A stretch of 64,000 nucleotides of DNA from Ligula intestinalis (Eukaryota > Platyhelminthes > Cestoda > Diphyllobothriidea > Diphyllobothriidae): contig JAYGXS010000001.1 of the NCBI GenBank assembly GCA_036362985.1, positions 74,929,600 to 74,993,599 of the forward strand. The letters are read 5' to 3'. A program made the position numbers and the translations under genes. Positions 1 to 13,749 of the stretch are shown here, piece after piece (the first letter of the stretch is position 1; each line of letters opens with the position of its first letter). Below the pieces are notes generated by a model that saw only the letters and a list, made by a program, of their open reading frames with translations, was not told the DNA's origin and searched no databases.

Positions 1-1044
1 GTCCATTGTCAGCTTGTCATTTTCCTCGTGGTACGCTCTCTAAGGGAAGCGAACTGAACGTTAAACAGTTGGATAATTAACAAAGTATCCGGTAGTCACG
101 GGATAAAATGGTCGCATCTTCGCCTCATATTTCGGGTTAGAGCGGTTAAAGTTTTTGTAAGATATCTTACCTGGTCCATTAGGACTGAAAAGTCGGCAAG
201 TACAAATCGGTGATCACCAAAGCTAACGTAAAACACACTTGCATACTGCCGTTGAATTTTACTGAACGATTTTATAGCTCCGCATCACAAGCTTAACTGT
301 TCTATGATTGAGGGGAAAGCCGTTGGAGCTCCTCTAACTGCGTGTGTTATGTAAAACGTGTGATTTTATGCGAAAACCTGTCTACGCAAGTTGAGAGCAT
401 CAGGTAGCACAAATGGTAGATCAGAATAACTCCTACATTGCAGCTTTCCGGTCTTTCGATGAATGTCTTTCGAACCCTCGGTACCAACCTAACCAAACAA
501 AATATTCAATTTATGTCATGCACATTATACATACGCTAATTACTGCTAATAATATTTCAAACTCGGGTCCATCCAAGGTTCGCCTAAGTTTGGTCCGAGT
601 CAAATGTGCTGTCATTAAGGCCATAACAACACACCCGTTCGGCTACAATTTAGAAGATGAAAGCTAACAATAAGATACGTGGTGATTGCTAGTTCCGGTT
701 TGTCTTGAAGGTTCTACCTAGCGAAACTGCAGAGAATGCCAAAGAAGGCATTAGCGATGAAGAAGGAATGCATATAATGATCTATGTGGTCTTTGAAGAT
801 AGCCATGCACATTTTGCGAAGGATTTAAGTTTAGTTAAAGAACATATTTGCATAGTCATATTACTCAGCCAGGACAAAACAGCCATTGGGGAGAGGTTTG
901 AGGAGCTGAGAGATTTCTGGGGGTAATTAAAGTCTCATTTGTTCAAGAGTCTAGTACCGGAGGATATGTCTGACATTGAGTTCTGCAGACGTTTCGCCGT
1001 TGAATCGCACGTAGTATTATGCGAAACTTTGCGAAAATTCCTAT
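1..1044. other. Unassigned AT-rich sequence
   Basis: I see no gene here that I can support. Two short open frames (413-667 and 705-926, plus) have no recognisable motif. No splice-bounded exon series or repeat shared with the rest of the window was noticed. Confidence 0.5.
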
Positions 1045-1715
1045 TGAAAATTTTAGATGATAAGTTGGCGAACATACGTTTGCTTTCGATAAATTCTCGT
1101 TAGGTCTTTACATTTATATGGTAATGAAATAAATAAACTATGGTGGTTGGTAGACAGATGAAGTGTTCTCGTTGTCACGGTCGGTGGAAAGGGGGAGAGG
1201 AGAAGGGGGTGGAGGGGGAGTTGGGGAAGTTGAGGTCAGAAGGTTAATCTCTAGATGGCCCGACGTCCAGGACCGCTGATAAGGTGTGCGTGGTTGAATT
1301 TTGGACTTGCTCGTCACTGCGGGAGCCCGTTTCCGAGGCCTGTGGTCCGCCGTGGCCGGTCGGGTTACCTAGTTTTGCCCATGGCAACTGCGGCGCCGTG
1401 ACAAAATTCTTTTGGGCGCATGGCACTGGTCTGCGTAGCCTGATGGCGGCCGCCTCTGCCGTCGCCAACAAACGCTGTCCCAGGAGTTTTGAGCAGCTTG
1501 AAGGCACCTTGTAAATCATTCAGAAGGCCTCTTTGGCATTCACGCGATGGTTTGAGTCAACCAGGTGCGCTTAGATTGAACTGCTTACACCTTTGAGTTG
1601 GCCCTTCCCTAGCCATGCTGGTATGTGTTCCCTTACTATTTTGGACAAGCGCAGGCTCGTGCGACCAAATGTATCCTGCCCCACAGGAACAGGTAAATGA
1701 ATATATGCGGAATAT
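1045..1715 (-). mobile_element. Penelope-like element family A, 3' part (GIY-YIG end and 3' tail), decayed
   Basis: Read on the minus strand, this carries the C-terminal part of a PLE polyprotein and its 3' tail. Near 1,680 the DNA still corresponds to the start of the GIY-YIG nuclease (a cysteine-rich C-x-C-G-A-G-Y-I stretch). At 1,519-1,400 the reading resumes as MIYKVPSSCSKLLGQR then LATAEAAAIRLRRPVPCAQ, the conserved family A terminus. Stops and frame changes lie between, so it is dead. The tail at 1,045-1,215 (GGCGAACATACGTTTG, then a purine-rich G/A tract) recurs at 16.95, 17.5, 56.85 and 58.4 kb. GIY-YIG endonucleases are the hallmark of canonical PLEs. Copy limits are approximate. Confidence 0.75.
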
Positions 1716-1775
1716 ATCCGGGAATAAGGGAGCTTTCAAGCATGCACAAACCTCATTTACGCCTTCAACTTTGAA

Positions 1776-1990
1776 ATGAATCATCATACAACCATTGAAA
1801 TGGCGAACACATGGCAGCAGTGCAGAGTACTGACGGACATTTCCAAATCATGGCTCATTCGACAGGACCCGACCAAACCTTCAAATTTGATGCGGCCAAA
1901 ATTGTCAACCCTATACTCTGTTGTTGCCGAGGGCAGGAATTTGGAGGATCTCTCCAATATTTATAGGATTACTCAACATGCTTAATTGAG
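1776..1990 (+). mobile_element. Penelope-like element family B, C-terminal fragment
   Basis: A degenerate plus-strand match to sequences at 20,975-21,130 and 22,610-22,790. Shared features are the GTGGCAGCA-type block, a CATTCGACRRGA block, then TTCAAATTYGATGMRG. In the better copies this encodes HSTR-x-G-x-TFKFDE, a stretch close to the C-terminus of some PLE proteins. It abuts the oppositely oriented family A tail. Only the alignment by eye supports it. Confidence 0.45.
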
Positions 1991-2800
1991 AAAAATGCGA
2001 TTACTGATGTCAACCAAGTAAACTACAATCGCACCACAGGCGGACTCTTTAATGCTTTAAGTCAGGCACGATGATGCTATGGCATCCGCTTGAATGGGCG
2101 CATAGTCGTTCATTCAATGTAATTTGCTTCATAGGAGCAGGTGAAGGCAATATTTTCATTTAAAAAGTCTGAAAAATAGGCCTATATTCATCTTCAAGGG
2201 AGAACAAGAAGGGTGTATAACATTCTTCTTAGATTATTCTTGCACTCATCCTTATTGACGTAGAAAACTTTGATTTTCTCTACACGGATTTTATTCAGTA
2301 TTTAGCTTGGAACCGCTAAAGATATGTGTGCAGGTCGGAAAAAAGTATAAAATGAAAAAAACTCCTCTTCTTCAAGTATAAAATTAACTGTGAATTTTTA
2401 TGCATTACCTGAATAGAAGTGCAAATGGTTTTATGCGAGCGTTTTTTAAAAAAATATCCAGTATGGCGAGTCCTGCAAGCAACAACGTCAATGTCGTCCA
2501 AAACCCTTGTAACTCGCAGAGCGTTTACTGCACGGACGCACAATTCATATTACGTCAGAAGAACAATACATGTCAAAAGTAAAGCATATTTGAATTTATA
2601 AAGTATCATTCATTAAGTGAGAACTAATAAGTTTTATCGAAAACTGTGAAATCGAAAAAAGCAATGTACGAGAGGTCAACCATTTAAGTCCTTGAGCAAG
2701 TGACATCTCTGTAGAAAAAATAGGCAAAAGTACAAAATAAGGAAAATTAATAAATTTGTCACATAATAATATTTTGTGGATCATCCTTTGGCGTTCAAAT
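1991..2800. other. Unassigned sequence
   Basis: No gene, RNA or repeat recognised. The short overlapping open frames at 2,316-2,601 look like chance frames in AT-rich DNA. Confidence 0.4.
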
Positions 2801-2819
2801 AAGCCGTAAGTCGGGCGAG

Positions 2820-3875
2820 AACTGAGAGAACCAAATTTTCAATGGCAGTTTAATTTATACAATTATTGTGTACAAATTTCAACTTCTGCTCCACTGATAG
2901 ATGTTAAGCTGGCTTCTCTCAGTTCCTTTTGATAAAACCGAAGAAATTTTCAATAGGATTACGGTCCGGAGAACTGAAAGCAATAAAAATGCTTAGCACG
3001 CCGCAGGTAGAAAGGCAGGCTGTCGTCTGAAAAAAACCAATTTTATTCTTAAGGGAAGTGTTTATCATACCGAATTTTATCGGTGAACAGGAATGTTATA
3101 TTGTAATATAACGGTGTCCATACGACGTCTTTAAATGTTGCTGTATCCGAGGGCATCCCTTACTATGCTCACGGAGGTATGGCTTTTTATTGTGCCTTTT
3201 GATGACCGCCAAATCGGTCGCTCCCCGAACTTGATAGCCATCTAAAGCTTAAGTCGACGACAGTTCTTGAAAGTCGGCCTTGATGTTGTACATTTGTTTG
3301 GAGAGTTTTGCCCGCATATTACCGTCAGCGTTGACTTTAACGGCTTGTGTAAATATAGGAGTTAATCGCAGAAGTAAATACTCTTCCAATATGAAAGCCT
3401 ACAACTAATATATTTCTTAGCAAAAAGGAAAAGTTCCTCGATTAGTTTTATACTTAAATATGGCTTCATCATTGATGACTGCTGACGAAGACCGCTTTCT
3501 TGCATTCTTTTTGTAATTGTGTACCGAGGGAACATTGACAAATGTTTTCTTTGAATAGCCCAAACGGACATATAATGGTACCATTTTTACTATTTGACGA
3601 ATAAAACCGTCATCTTGATTCGTTGTAGACTGTTTTTACCCATTAAATTAAGTTTTGGGCTCTGACCTATCATTAATAATTGTGGAGATTTTGGCCTTAT
3701 TAATATCGACCATATAAGCTAAAGACTGAGGCGGCAGCCGTTCGGCTGCCAATTTTCGTATGCGCACAAAGTCGGTGTCAAATAGAAAATGCTTTGACAT
3801 CTGAACACCACGACAGAATACAGAAAAATGAAAGCAAATCGTGGGTTCCCTTTATATATCAAGCTTATGCTCATG
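2820..3875 (-). pseudogene. Tc1/mariner-type transposase relic, copy 1
   Basis: On the minus strand the sequence runs from an N-terminal helix-turn-helix at about 3,800-3,690 (HFLFDTDFVRIRKLAAERL) to a C-terminal catalytic block at about 2,995-2,925 (FSSPDRNPIENFFGFIKR). The latter is the family's SPDLNPIEN-type third-acid motif. Between them a block reads RLSYWKSIYFCD, which aligns with the first acid in the second copy. The second-acid region near 3,115-3,070 reads DTVILQYNIPVHR, with Tyr where the family has Asp (the other copy has QQDN). Several in-frame stops and frame changes show it is inactive. Terminal inverted repeats were not resolved. The same element occurs at 25.9-26.7 kb. Confidence 0.8.
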
Positions 3876-3879
3876 GATA

Positions 3880-4600
3880 TCGGTACAATTAAACAAATTA
3901 CTAAATAAATTTATAAAACTGTCTTTTATGGCGTAAAAGTTTGGAATAGTAGGAAGCAGTAACCTTTAACACTTAAATCTGTCCTTATTTCTGAAACTTA
4001 ATGTCATTCCTTAAAGTTGGCATCGCTTCCGTTTCATCAATTTCGGATGAAAATTTCTAGTTCTGGAAGGGATTATTAATCCATTTTTTACTGATTCTGG
4101 AATTCTCATACAGCACATTCCATATTAGTAAAACTATGGCTTTATCATACCTTATAGCACAAAAAAATTTGTCCGGTATAAACTTACTCACGATTTATCA
4201 AAAATTAGTGCCTATTCGACTCCATCACTTTAACTCTGATAGTAGTTTTCCAAACTAAAGCATTTATAACTATAAAATCCACCCAGTTGGTCGAAATAAC
4301 CTGTCCAACTATATGCCAAAATACTAAGTTAAATTTCGTCATAAAGTTGTTTGTACTTAAATTTATGAAGACGTCAAAAATCAAAGGAAAATACATATTA
4401 TATAAGAATTGCCATTTGCATAAAAGCCTTTCTACAAACGAACGCAAAGAATCTCTTTCGAAACCAGCATTACCAAAAGAAATAAATACCCTCAAAAGGG
4501 AAAACTCAGTTTGGAATTTTGCTTTAAATTCCGCGAGAGTACGTATAGTGTTTATGCGCAGTAAGAGCAGTCAATAGCTCTGCTCTTTCAATTAATAACA
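3880..4600. other. Unassigned AT-rich sequence
   Basis: The opposing open frames at 4,205-4,577 have no recognisable motif and mirror one another. No gene is called. Confidence 0.4.
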
Positions 4601-4676
4601 TAGCACGCAAGAAGATCGGAAATGTCTCAGCAGTTGGCATACGTCTTGCTTTGCAACAGCCAGTGGGGGACATTTA

Positions 4677-4886
4677 GCAGTGCACGCTTCACCCACACAC
4701 CTTGTGGAATCTGATGATGCTGAGTGCACTTTCACCTTCCCATTTGTGGGAAGGAATGCTGTTGCACAATTTGAAGGTTGCATTCCCTGCAAATTTACCA
4801 CCAGAGGAAGGGAAATAGAAGCCTTGACAACAAACCTTCTGGCCACCTGCTTTAACGGGCCAAAGGTTTCTTATTATTCGGTGTAA
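4677..4886 (+). other. Doubtful exon-like open stretch, cysteine-rich
   Basis: An open stretch less AT-rich than its surroundings follows an acceptor-like ACATTTAG at 4,669-4,676. It reads DAECTFTFPFVGRNAV, then FEGCIPCKF, then LATCFNGP. The Cys/Phe/Pro pattern loosely recalls a fibronectin type II module, but the spacing between the first Cys and Pro-Phe is too long and the Trp-Cys is missing. A GT follows at about 4,866. No neighbouring exon was found. It could be a decayed exon, an old repeat or chance. Confidence 0.2.
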
Positions 4887-4899
4887 ATTTGTGTGCAAT

Positions 4900-7800
4900 T
4901 GGGTGGTTTAGATCATTTTTTTACTTTAAACATCTCGCATTATCTAAGCCAATTGTAATGGTGTCAAGATTTATTTAGAAATAAGGTGGATGTGAGTATA
5001 TGTTGCACTGTATAAAGGAAGGTAAAATTAGATTTGGTCAATTATCAATCTTCGTACCAAATTATTTATGCATGATATAAGTTGTCAAAGTGACCTTGGG
5101 CACACTGGTTTTGTGTTTTACTCAAAAATTGTTTAATTTTTTATCTGTCTACCTAAAGTAAACATTAGACTAGAGAACCTTACGCACTGTTACACCTTGC
5201 ACTATCAGTTCACTATCGAATTACCATGCTGCAACTTCAGCTGATGAAGTATTGACCATACATTTCTTAAAATGCAAACGTGAAGGTTTTAGTAGTTAAT
5301 AAGATATCCCTGGTGCAAGAAATCGAGAAGTATATTAAGGGCTTTATTTACTACTGGTTTTGCTTTATATTTGGCAGGCTAATCTGTTGGAATTTTACTC
5401 ATGAAGAAGTCGTATCTGACAACCTTATTTGACTTAAAGCTAAAACACTTACTCCAAAACTATGAATACATTTCTCTACATAACTCCTCAATTTTTCCGT
5501 ATTGACTTACCACAAATATTCCAATATCCATATTGGATTTTAGTCTCGAAAAGGCAGGATAATCTAACAATAGCAGAATGTTCGTTGAATTGCATGTTAT
5601 CCTGAAACACGTTTAACGGTCTGTTTTATCAAAATGGCTGAATTGGAATTTATACAGGATGAAAAAGAAGGTTTATTAACGTCTTTAGTCCTTTGCGGAA
5701 GATACCATTTAAAATGTATTCGACTGCCATGCAAATGGATTGCTTAGATTAAACACATTCGTTTTCGGATTTCTTGAGAACTTCATAATAAGCATTGCTT
5801 CTAGAAGAATTAGTAGACGGTACGATAATCTCTTAACATTAAGATGATTTGTTTTCCTTTTTTCGATTAAATTATCTGGAAGGTATAAACGTTGATAGCA
5901 TTTAAGAAATGTCTACGAGACCTTGAGCGTTTTCACTCCTATTAAATAAGTATTTTTGTCTTTTGCGAGCCTCAATAATTTTGTGATGACATCAGTACAA
6001 GTTTTTAAGAAGCATGTCAAAATTATCCTATTAAAAACGTGCGAAAACATCAACTCTTAAGATGCACCATGACCATACAAATTTTACCGAACAGAAGAAG
6101 CAATTAGAACCTCAGACGGTTGAAGGCCTTTTAAATCTATGAAAGTTAAAGCCACAAATACCTATATTTCCTAGGCTTTTAATATTATACCAAACTGTAA
6201 TAAAAATGAGGGCAGCTAATTTTATGTTGTAAGGATATAGCTTTCACAGCACCTAAGCTGCTTTGTACCAGTCCTTTTGCTTATGTCAACATCTATAAAA
6301 AAAGATTCCGTTTTTATTTATAAATCAGTAGCATAAATTTTTAAAACATAAAAGAAGTAGTAAATCAGAATTCTAAAATGTATTTTGAATTAGAAGGGTT
6401 TATTTAGGCGTTGTTGTCGGATGTATTATCGGGGAGCATAATCTCGAGAAATTTAAGAGACAAAAAGATGTTTGTTTACAAAGCAGATATTTTCGGCCAC
6501 AAGTGAAAAGATACTCGATAAAAGGCTACGGCTAACTGAATATGCAGTTTTTCGAATGATTTCAATGCGCGCATACATTGAAATATAGTCCAATGAAAAA
6601 AGGCTCAAGCATATAATTGCATGTGTCCATATGATAGCAAATCACTTCCTGTCTGAACCTGGCATTCAAAATTGTTCGCTTACACTTTAAAGAGAATATT
6701 ATTTGTCGGAGTTATTCAGTAACCAATCGCATTTGAACAGTCTACGTCTGTTTGTTTTCAAGATATAAAGTTAATGACATACGTAACAGGTCAAAATATT
6801 TTCTGTGCGTAACGCAACACAAAATAAGCTTAAAATAGGCAACAAAACTTTAAAATTAAAGTAACTTAAATTCCTTTTTAAAGCACGATATAGAGATTGT
6901 GAAGGCAGGTTTATGCAATCAAATTGTTTTCAAAAGGGAAGGAGTCACTTCAAATGCACAAAATCGGCTTTTTGCTATTTTAAAATTCTGTATCATAAAA
7001 GGCAATAACGAACATGCTAAACGGCTAGTCATGTTTGTGACCCAATAATTCTAAGGCGTAAAAAATATAAATTGAGTTCGCACGACAAAGTTTCACTTTT
7101 CATAGTCACAACGTGCTATGGAGTTATGGAGACAGCTTCCATTTGGAGTCGAATATAAAGAGATATGGAAACAAGCAACGAAAAGATTGCCACATTATTC
7201 GTTAGCAAGTATCTTCAAGTATCTGACAGGACCTTATTAAGAAGTAAGTGGCATGGCTCCAAATACCTCACAATAAAGCAAGAAGACGATCTCATTCGTC
7301 CTAAACGAAATAAATATAAATATTTATCAGTTTAGAACATAAACAAAAAATTTGCCGCTGATTTTATGAAGATAATAAAGAAAATGATGCATGAACTTGA
7401 AATCTAGCAGTAATAAATCAACATCTAGCCGTTTAATATAGTTCGCGGTTTAGCAAAAGTGCTAGCTTTGGTTCACAGTATATTTACTAAAAATCCCCTC
7501 ATTCTTGAAGTACCTTCTTATTTGCGAAGATATCTAAGTTAAGATAAGTCTACTATGTAAACGAAGACAGTCAAATGTGGAAAAAATGCTTTCGATGGAG
7601 TATACAAAGCAGAATGCTTTATTCGAGAACTTTCGACGATTGGTGGTTTGGGTGACTGTCAAATTGGATAGATGTCCGTAAGGCTATCAACAGCGTAAAT
7701 TCTAAACAGCGACGTTTTCCTCAAAACTCGGACTGATGTGCTCGGCAACAGCGTCATTAAATGACGCCGAATAGATGCTTTACTTGCACATTATAATGTT

Positions 7801-10800
7801 CCCAGTAATCACTTTAATGATAAATGCATCTGATAATATATACTTTTAGAATCTAAAGTCTCCGTTAAAGACCGTGCAACGTACATTTAAACATCTGACT
7901 TGGTATTGAAGCATGTATGTGCTCACATAAGTTTGATTCATTGAGTGGCTTTAAATCTGTGAAAGCCTTTAAGTTAATTAGGAGAAATGTGCATTAGTTT
8001 TGGCAAAAGTCGAAGTTATCTCATCTCGAAGCAATTTCGTATGCTATTATAGTGGTCACCATAGACCACGTAATTTTCCTAAATTTGGTATAAGTTTGAT
8101 GATAACCCCAATACCAGTGTAATTGTTTTTGAGAAAACCTAGAAATAATCATGAACAACATTAGGCATATAAAGTACTTAAAAGAATTATAGAAATCACT
8201 AAGTTTTCGCAAAGGAAAGTAAAATTTTCTCGATAATCTCGTGGTTCTCGAGGCGTAAAAAATAGCTCTAAATTAGAACAATAAATTTACACATTATGTA
8301 ACGTTGAAATCTTGACGTATCCTCCTTCCATAGAATGAAAGAAATTTTCAAAAGTCAAAAAAATATTTTTTTACTTTGTTCCTACTGGTTAAGTATTTAT
8401 TGAATGTCATCGAAAATAGTGTGTCATAATTTTCCTTCTTTTCTCAATATTCATTGATCACTTCATAAATTGTGCATCTTTTTGACATTTACACCAGCAC
8501 CTTTATAATAAGGTAAACATTAAGAGCATTTACCAAAAGAAAGTGTTTTTAGATATTAGTTCTTAGAATGATGTCCATGTTGCTCACTTGTAGAAATGCC
8601 TCGAAACATCATACCACATTGCCGAGAGTGAATCATGTCAGCAATGAATGTCTGAAACTATTATTCCTGAGATTATTAAAAGACGTTTCATAAAAGGTTA
8701 CATCTTAGAAATTGCTTTGATTAGTTCTTAGGCTGATGAACTTTTGCGTATATAACATTTTTTTATCATAATGTCATAATGAAATTTGAGAATTTTTAGA
8801 ATTTCTGTATGTTTTCTGAAGATAAACGATTCAATTTGACTTGAGATAAAATAACATTAGTTTCTCTGTATAATGGATTACCTTCCGCATGATAAGATCA
8901 ATTCCACCTCTAGATATTTACTGGCAAATTAAAAAAAACTGGCCATAAACAATGCCATTTTACAAAATGCATAGTATTCTTTCGTCTGTTCCGTTTCTAA
9001 ATAAAGTAAAAGGGAAACGTAAAGTATACAAACAACTTTTTGTCGTCACGACTTCGATTGAATAAGTTCTTATTTGTTTTTATACGTGAGAAAATATCAG
9101 AAATTTTGTTTTTATTAAGGGACATTTGAGGTTCCTTATTGCATTTAAACAAACACTCTGCTTTAATTTCAATTTGTGCAAAAAAATTTGCAGAATAGCT
9201 CAATATAATTTCTTAAAAACAACTGTTCAATGTTACTGCAAACAAATTCGGTTCTTTTAATTTGGTTTCACATCAATCTGAATAATTTTGCATAAATTTT
9301 GCAGTTCTGGAAGGTATATCTTCTATACCTATTTTACTTATTTTGGATTTCGTTCTTAGTATCATCAACATTAACGTGCAGTTTGGTTCTCTTTTTCGTT
9401 AAAGCACAGACAATTCCTTATATATGAGAATACTTTCAATTTTCCCAATACTTACGGTTATTTCTCGTAATAAACCTTACTAAAATGACGATTAAACTGA
9501 GTAAAAGGCTTTCGCAGAATTCAATAATCTAAATGAATCACAATATTGTTTTCAAATATATGTTTAAATGTCCAGCCAAATTTTAAAATTACAATTGCAT
9601 GGTCTTTGGCGGCTAATCTTTGTAAGACACAACCAGTCTTCTTATAAATGTTGATTATACTGCGGAGAAACTCCAAAATAAGTAAAATAAGTGAAAAAGA
9701 TATCACTGTCAGAACTGAAACTTCTGTCCGAAATCGCTCAGATTTAAAGGGGATCGCTTGTATTTTCGGAAATACCGAACGAATCATTTTTTTTAAAAAG
9801 ACTCTGTTATAAACAGAAAAGTGAGTTCTTTTACTGTCAGTCAAATTCAATCCCTGATCTTCTGGTAGCTAAAGAAGGTGGTCAGTAGTCTCAAATTTCA
9901 TCGTGACATTACCGTTGCAAACATAATATAAGCAGAACTTCGTCAGCCGATTATCTAAACAAAGCACTTTTGAAGAGATAACCTATACTTGAAGGATTTT
10001 TTTATTTATCTTAGGAATAAAAATATCTGAGTTATCAAGTGAAAAATATGGTTTGCTGTTTTCAGACATTTATAGATATCACCCAATGGTAATCTTAATA
10101 AAAAATAATATACAAAAAATATTTTTTTTGGTAAATGCTCGTTTTAAATATATTTTTAATTTTTTAACGTATAGGTCAAACAGAATATCAGTTTATTCAT
10201 GAACAAATTAAGATATTGAAAATTGACGAGATGAGTCCACAATTTCAATTACGATATTTAATAAGCATTTATCTATAAACCATTATTTGAACAAAACATT
10301 TTCGTTAAGAAATTTTCGTTTAATAGATAGAAAGTGGTTACGTATACGTTTCAGATAAAGAATCTACTTACATTTATTGTTCTAAATTGCAGCTACTTTT
10401 TACGCCTCCGAAACTTGGTGATCATCGGGAAAATTTTTTTTTTTAACAAACACTTAATACTTCTTATACTTCTTTTATGTTTTAAATTTGCCTAATGCTG
10501 TTCAGTATTATTTCCAAGTTTTTGTTAATGCATTCAAACCGATCTGCAAGAAATGATCAAACTTTACAATGTAATGAAAATTGCATGGTATTTGGCGCAT
10601 ACTGTGCATCTTTAGACAACATCCTGTCTATTTGAGCTTCAAAGGATATTTATACGCAATCTTGGAGTTAATATTTAGAAACAGACATTTTGATGCTCGG
10701 CTTAATAAATGATATGAATATTTGAGGTTCAGTGCGTCAGCTTCTGTAGTATAAGCATGTAATCTTCACCAACCGCCAACATGCAGTAAATATTGCACAC

Positions 10801-13680
10801 CAACTATTATTTGTTTGATTATCCAATAGTTGTGCTGTCAGCATGCGTAATACTTGCGTAAGAAAAATCCTGTCCACCCGTGGGTGTTCGCATTTAAGTT
10901 CAGTTAAACAGAGTTATTCGCTTCTCAAAACTAAGTTGTAACAGAGGGATTTCCGCGTTCAGTAAAAACCACTAATAGGCATGCTGAACGAATCAATATA
11001 AACAACCTGGCTACCTTCATGTCTGACAGCCTTTATAGTGTTTTCAATTCTAATGGGCGGTCAATGAGGAAGCAATATTTTTTCAGTTTATAATCATTGC
11101 TCATTGATTTCTTCATCTTTATGTAATTCGTTCTATATTTCTGTTCGTTATAAGCCACATGTAGGTGAGACGTTCTTCAGTAAACCGCAGAAATATGACA
11201 TTTTAGCGAAGATTAATCATCTTTGTTATGTTAAATACCAAGACATAAACCAAACCCTGGCTTCCTTAAAAAGCTGTTGTCTATTTACTGCCGTATAGCT
11301 GGTAGACAGGGCGTGGGCGGAAATTCCTGAATCACGTACCATTTGATGAGATATCAGATTATACTATATGATCTATCGCCCACGAAGTTACTTCTGTGTT
11401 CGCAAATAAGTGGCAACATAAGTGCAAAAGTTTTGTTGTTAAATCGGGGCTCAAATAATGTTTATGCATTTCGTCTGTAATATGGTCTTTTAACTTACCT
11501 TGAAGGCCACACAAATCACGTTTACATGCGTTAGCTGGGACAACATTCCAAACAAAAATCAAAATGCTTACAATTCAATAGCATTATTTATTATTATTGC
11601 CATATATTGTAAGAACTCTTTGTCAACTTAGAAAGAAAGAAGCGAATTTATCCTGATTAGCAGTCCGTTAGTGAGTACACTATTTTCCTTGGAATTCTCA
11701 TTCGTCACTTCGCCACTCCAGCCAATTTTGTCAGAAAATGTTACACACATGAGCAAGGGCATTCATGGAATTAGCATTTCCCAACTGGTCATATGAAATC
11801 CAAATTTTTAACTGTGTACTGGCAAACGCCACTGCATCAATAATTTGTCAGGGGTCCAACGCCATAAACAAAATATCAACATATTTCACTGTAACAATCT
11901 ATGAATCTATGCAACGCCTTCATCTTTGCCTTGAAAAGAAAACGAATGTGTATTTTTACTTGACACTGAAGAACGCAAGTGACCAAGATGCCGTTACCAT
12001 TGGAAAAATTTGCACGTCTGCCATAACGATACGTTTCTTAAAAGGACACATGTCAGTCTGACGAGTGAAATTTATTTGTACTTATTGCGTATTGTGTGCC
12101 GCAGTTTCACTTGAACTAACTAAAAGCAATTCATTAGACGTCAGTTAAATCCAGCCATTCTTTCTGCATAAAGTGCAATCATCAAACTGCAGCCGGTATT
12201 TAGCACTCAATCCAGAGGACCATAGATTTTCAGCACTTTTGAGATTTTAATTGTACTCCTTTGGACTTCTTCAAAGTCTATTTGCCCGTGAAACTTTAAG
12301 ATATTTCCATCAGGCAATGCTGGAGCACAGCCGAGTAAGTTCAAGCACCGCAGTGAAAGTTTCTAAAAACAATTCTCTTCTTTAATTTTACTGTGACAAA
12401 GTTTGCGTTTGAGGCCAATGCAAACGTTCTTCCGGCTGTTTTTGCAATTGTATTTTCCTTTTCAACTTGTTTTTTTATTCCCTACTTAATTTCTGTACTT
12501 TGTAATAGTTGGCGAACGAGTGGTGTTCTTACACATTTTTAAAACGCTTACATGTTTTTTTCATGTTAGTGGTCGTTATTTTATTGGCCACAGTGAAAAA
12601 GCAGCCATCCTATTACTAGAACGGCACTTTATCCCAGTATGAGTTGATTTCTTGGAATTTTAATTGTTGATCGGAAAAATCATCTCTCAGTGGCATCTGT
12701 CAAATCGCGAGATTAATGATACGCTAAAGCTAAGATGGATTTAGTAAAAATTGTGTTGTGTTCGCATTTTTTTGTTGCACAGATAAATTTTACAATTTAT
12801 TCTCTACGTTAAAAGAAAAAAATAGCAAAAGTTTGCTGCAGCACAGAATTTAATATTCAAAGAAGCCATTGAATGTTTTATTTTGAAAGGTTTGCATAAG
12901 ATGTAACAGGTTTTGTTGTCTTAGCCAGAGCCCGGCAGAGTTGTTCAAATAATTAACGGATCTTAATAATATTAACATTAACACTGAAAACAGCCCGACA
13001 AATTACAAACACAGGTGGGATACAGCTGTTTGACAAGTGTGGTGTTCGTCATTTAAGTTGAGATTGGAATGGGGCGGGAAATGATCTTTGATATTTCATG
13101 AGACATAGCAGAATCAAAAATCGAATGTAAATTACTTTGAATGTGTAGTAGCTGTTGGTGCAAACGATAAAATATATGATAAGCATCTTCATTTTGTGTT
13201 CTTAAATCATTGAGAATTATGATTTTAAAATAACTGAAGCATTTGTAAGATATTCATCGCTTACGCGTAGGTAAAGCAGATAAAGCTACCGAGCCAAAAG
13301 TTAATTTGGAATCCCATTCAAGTAGCTAATTACCCATTAGTTACGTGTCCCTTGATATGCAAGCGGGCTTTCAAATTTGAGCTGCCGGTTTTTATGCTCT
13401 CCATTCACGTGGGAATTTATTATTGTATACCAGACTGTTTATTTCTTTAGTTTGTTTTTCTGCATTTCTGGTCATGAGGTTATTTCTGCTGTACGATCGA
13501 ACGTTTTTGACTGCAAAAAAGACATTTATTCTATCGACAGAATTTAACAACAAAAATTCATTTAAATAACGTCCAATATGCAGAACCTGCAGTACATCAA
13601 CACCAAATGTTATTCAATGGAATGCAATACGATCACGTAAGCACCGATGAAATTGGAAACGAGCTATGAAGCGTCAACCA
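4900..13680. other. Long AT-rich gene-free stretch
   Basis: Almost 9 kb with many stops in all frames. I saw no coding frame, tRNA, rRNA or dispersed repeat shared with the rest of the window. The few open frames of 60-110 codons (for example minus 9,521-9,850 and plus 11,765-12,061) have compositions expected by chance. It may be intergenic DNA, a long intron, or very old transposon DNA. Confidence 0.5.
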
Positions 13681-13749
13681 TTAGCCCCAAGGTCTTTCCA
13701 GGTCTAATTTTCACAAACCGCAGGTTTTATTTTTATTAAAAGTCTCGAA

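Noticed and set aside
1284..1514. Plus-strand 76-codon frame
   Set aside because: It is the complement of the PLE family A C-terminus on the minus strand; the minus strand carries the recognisable protein.
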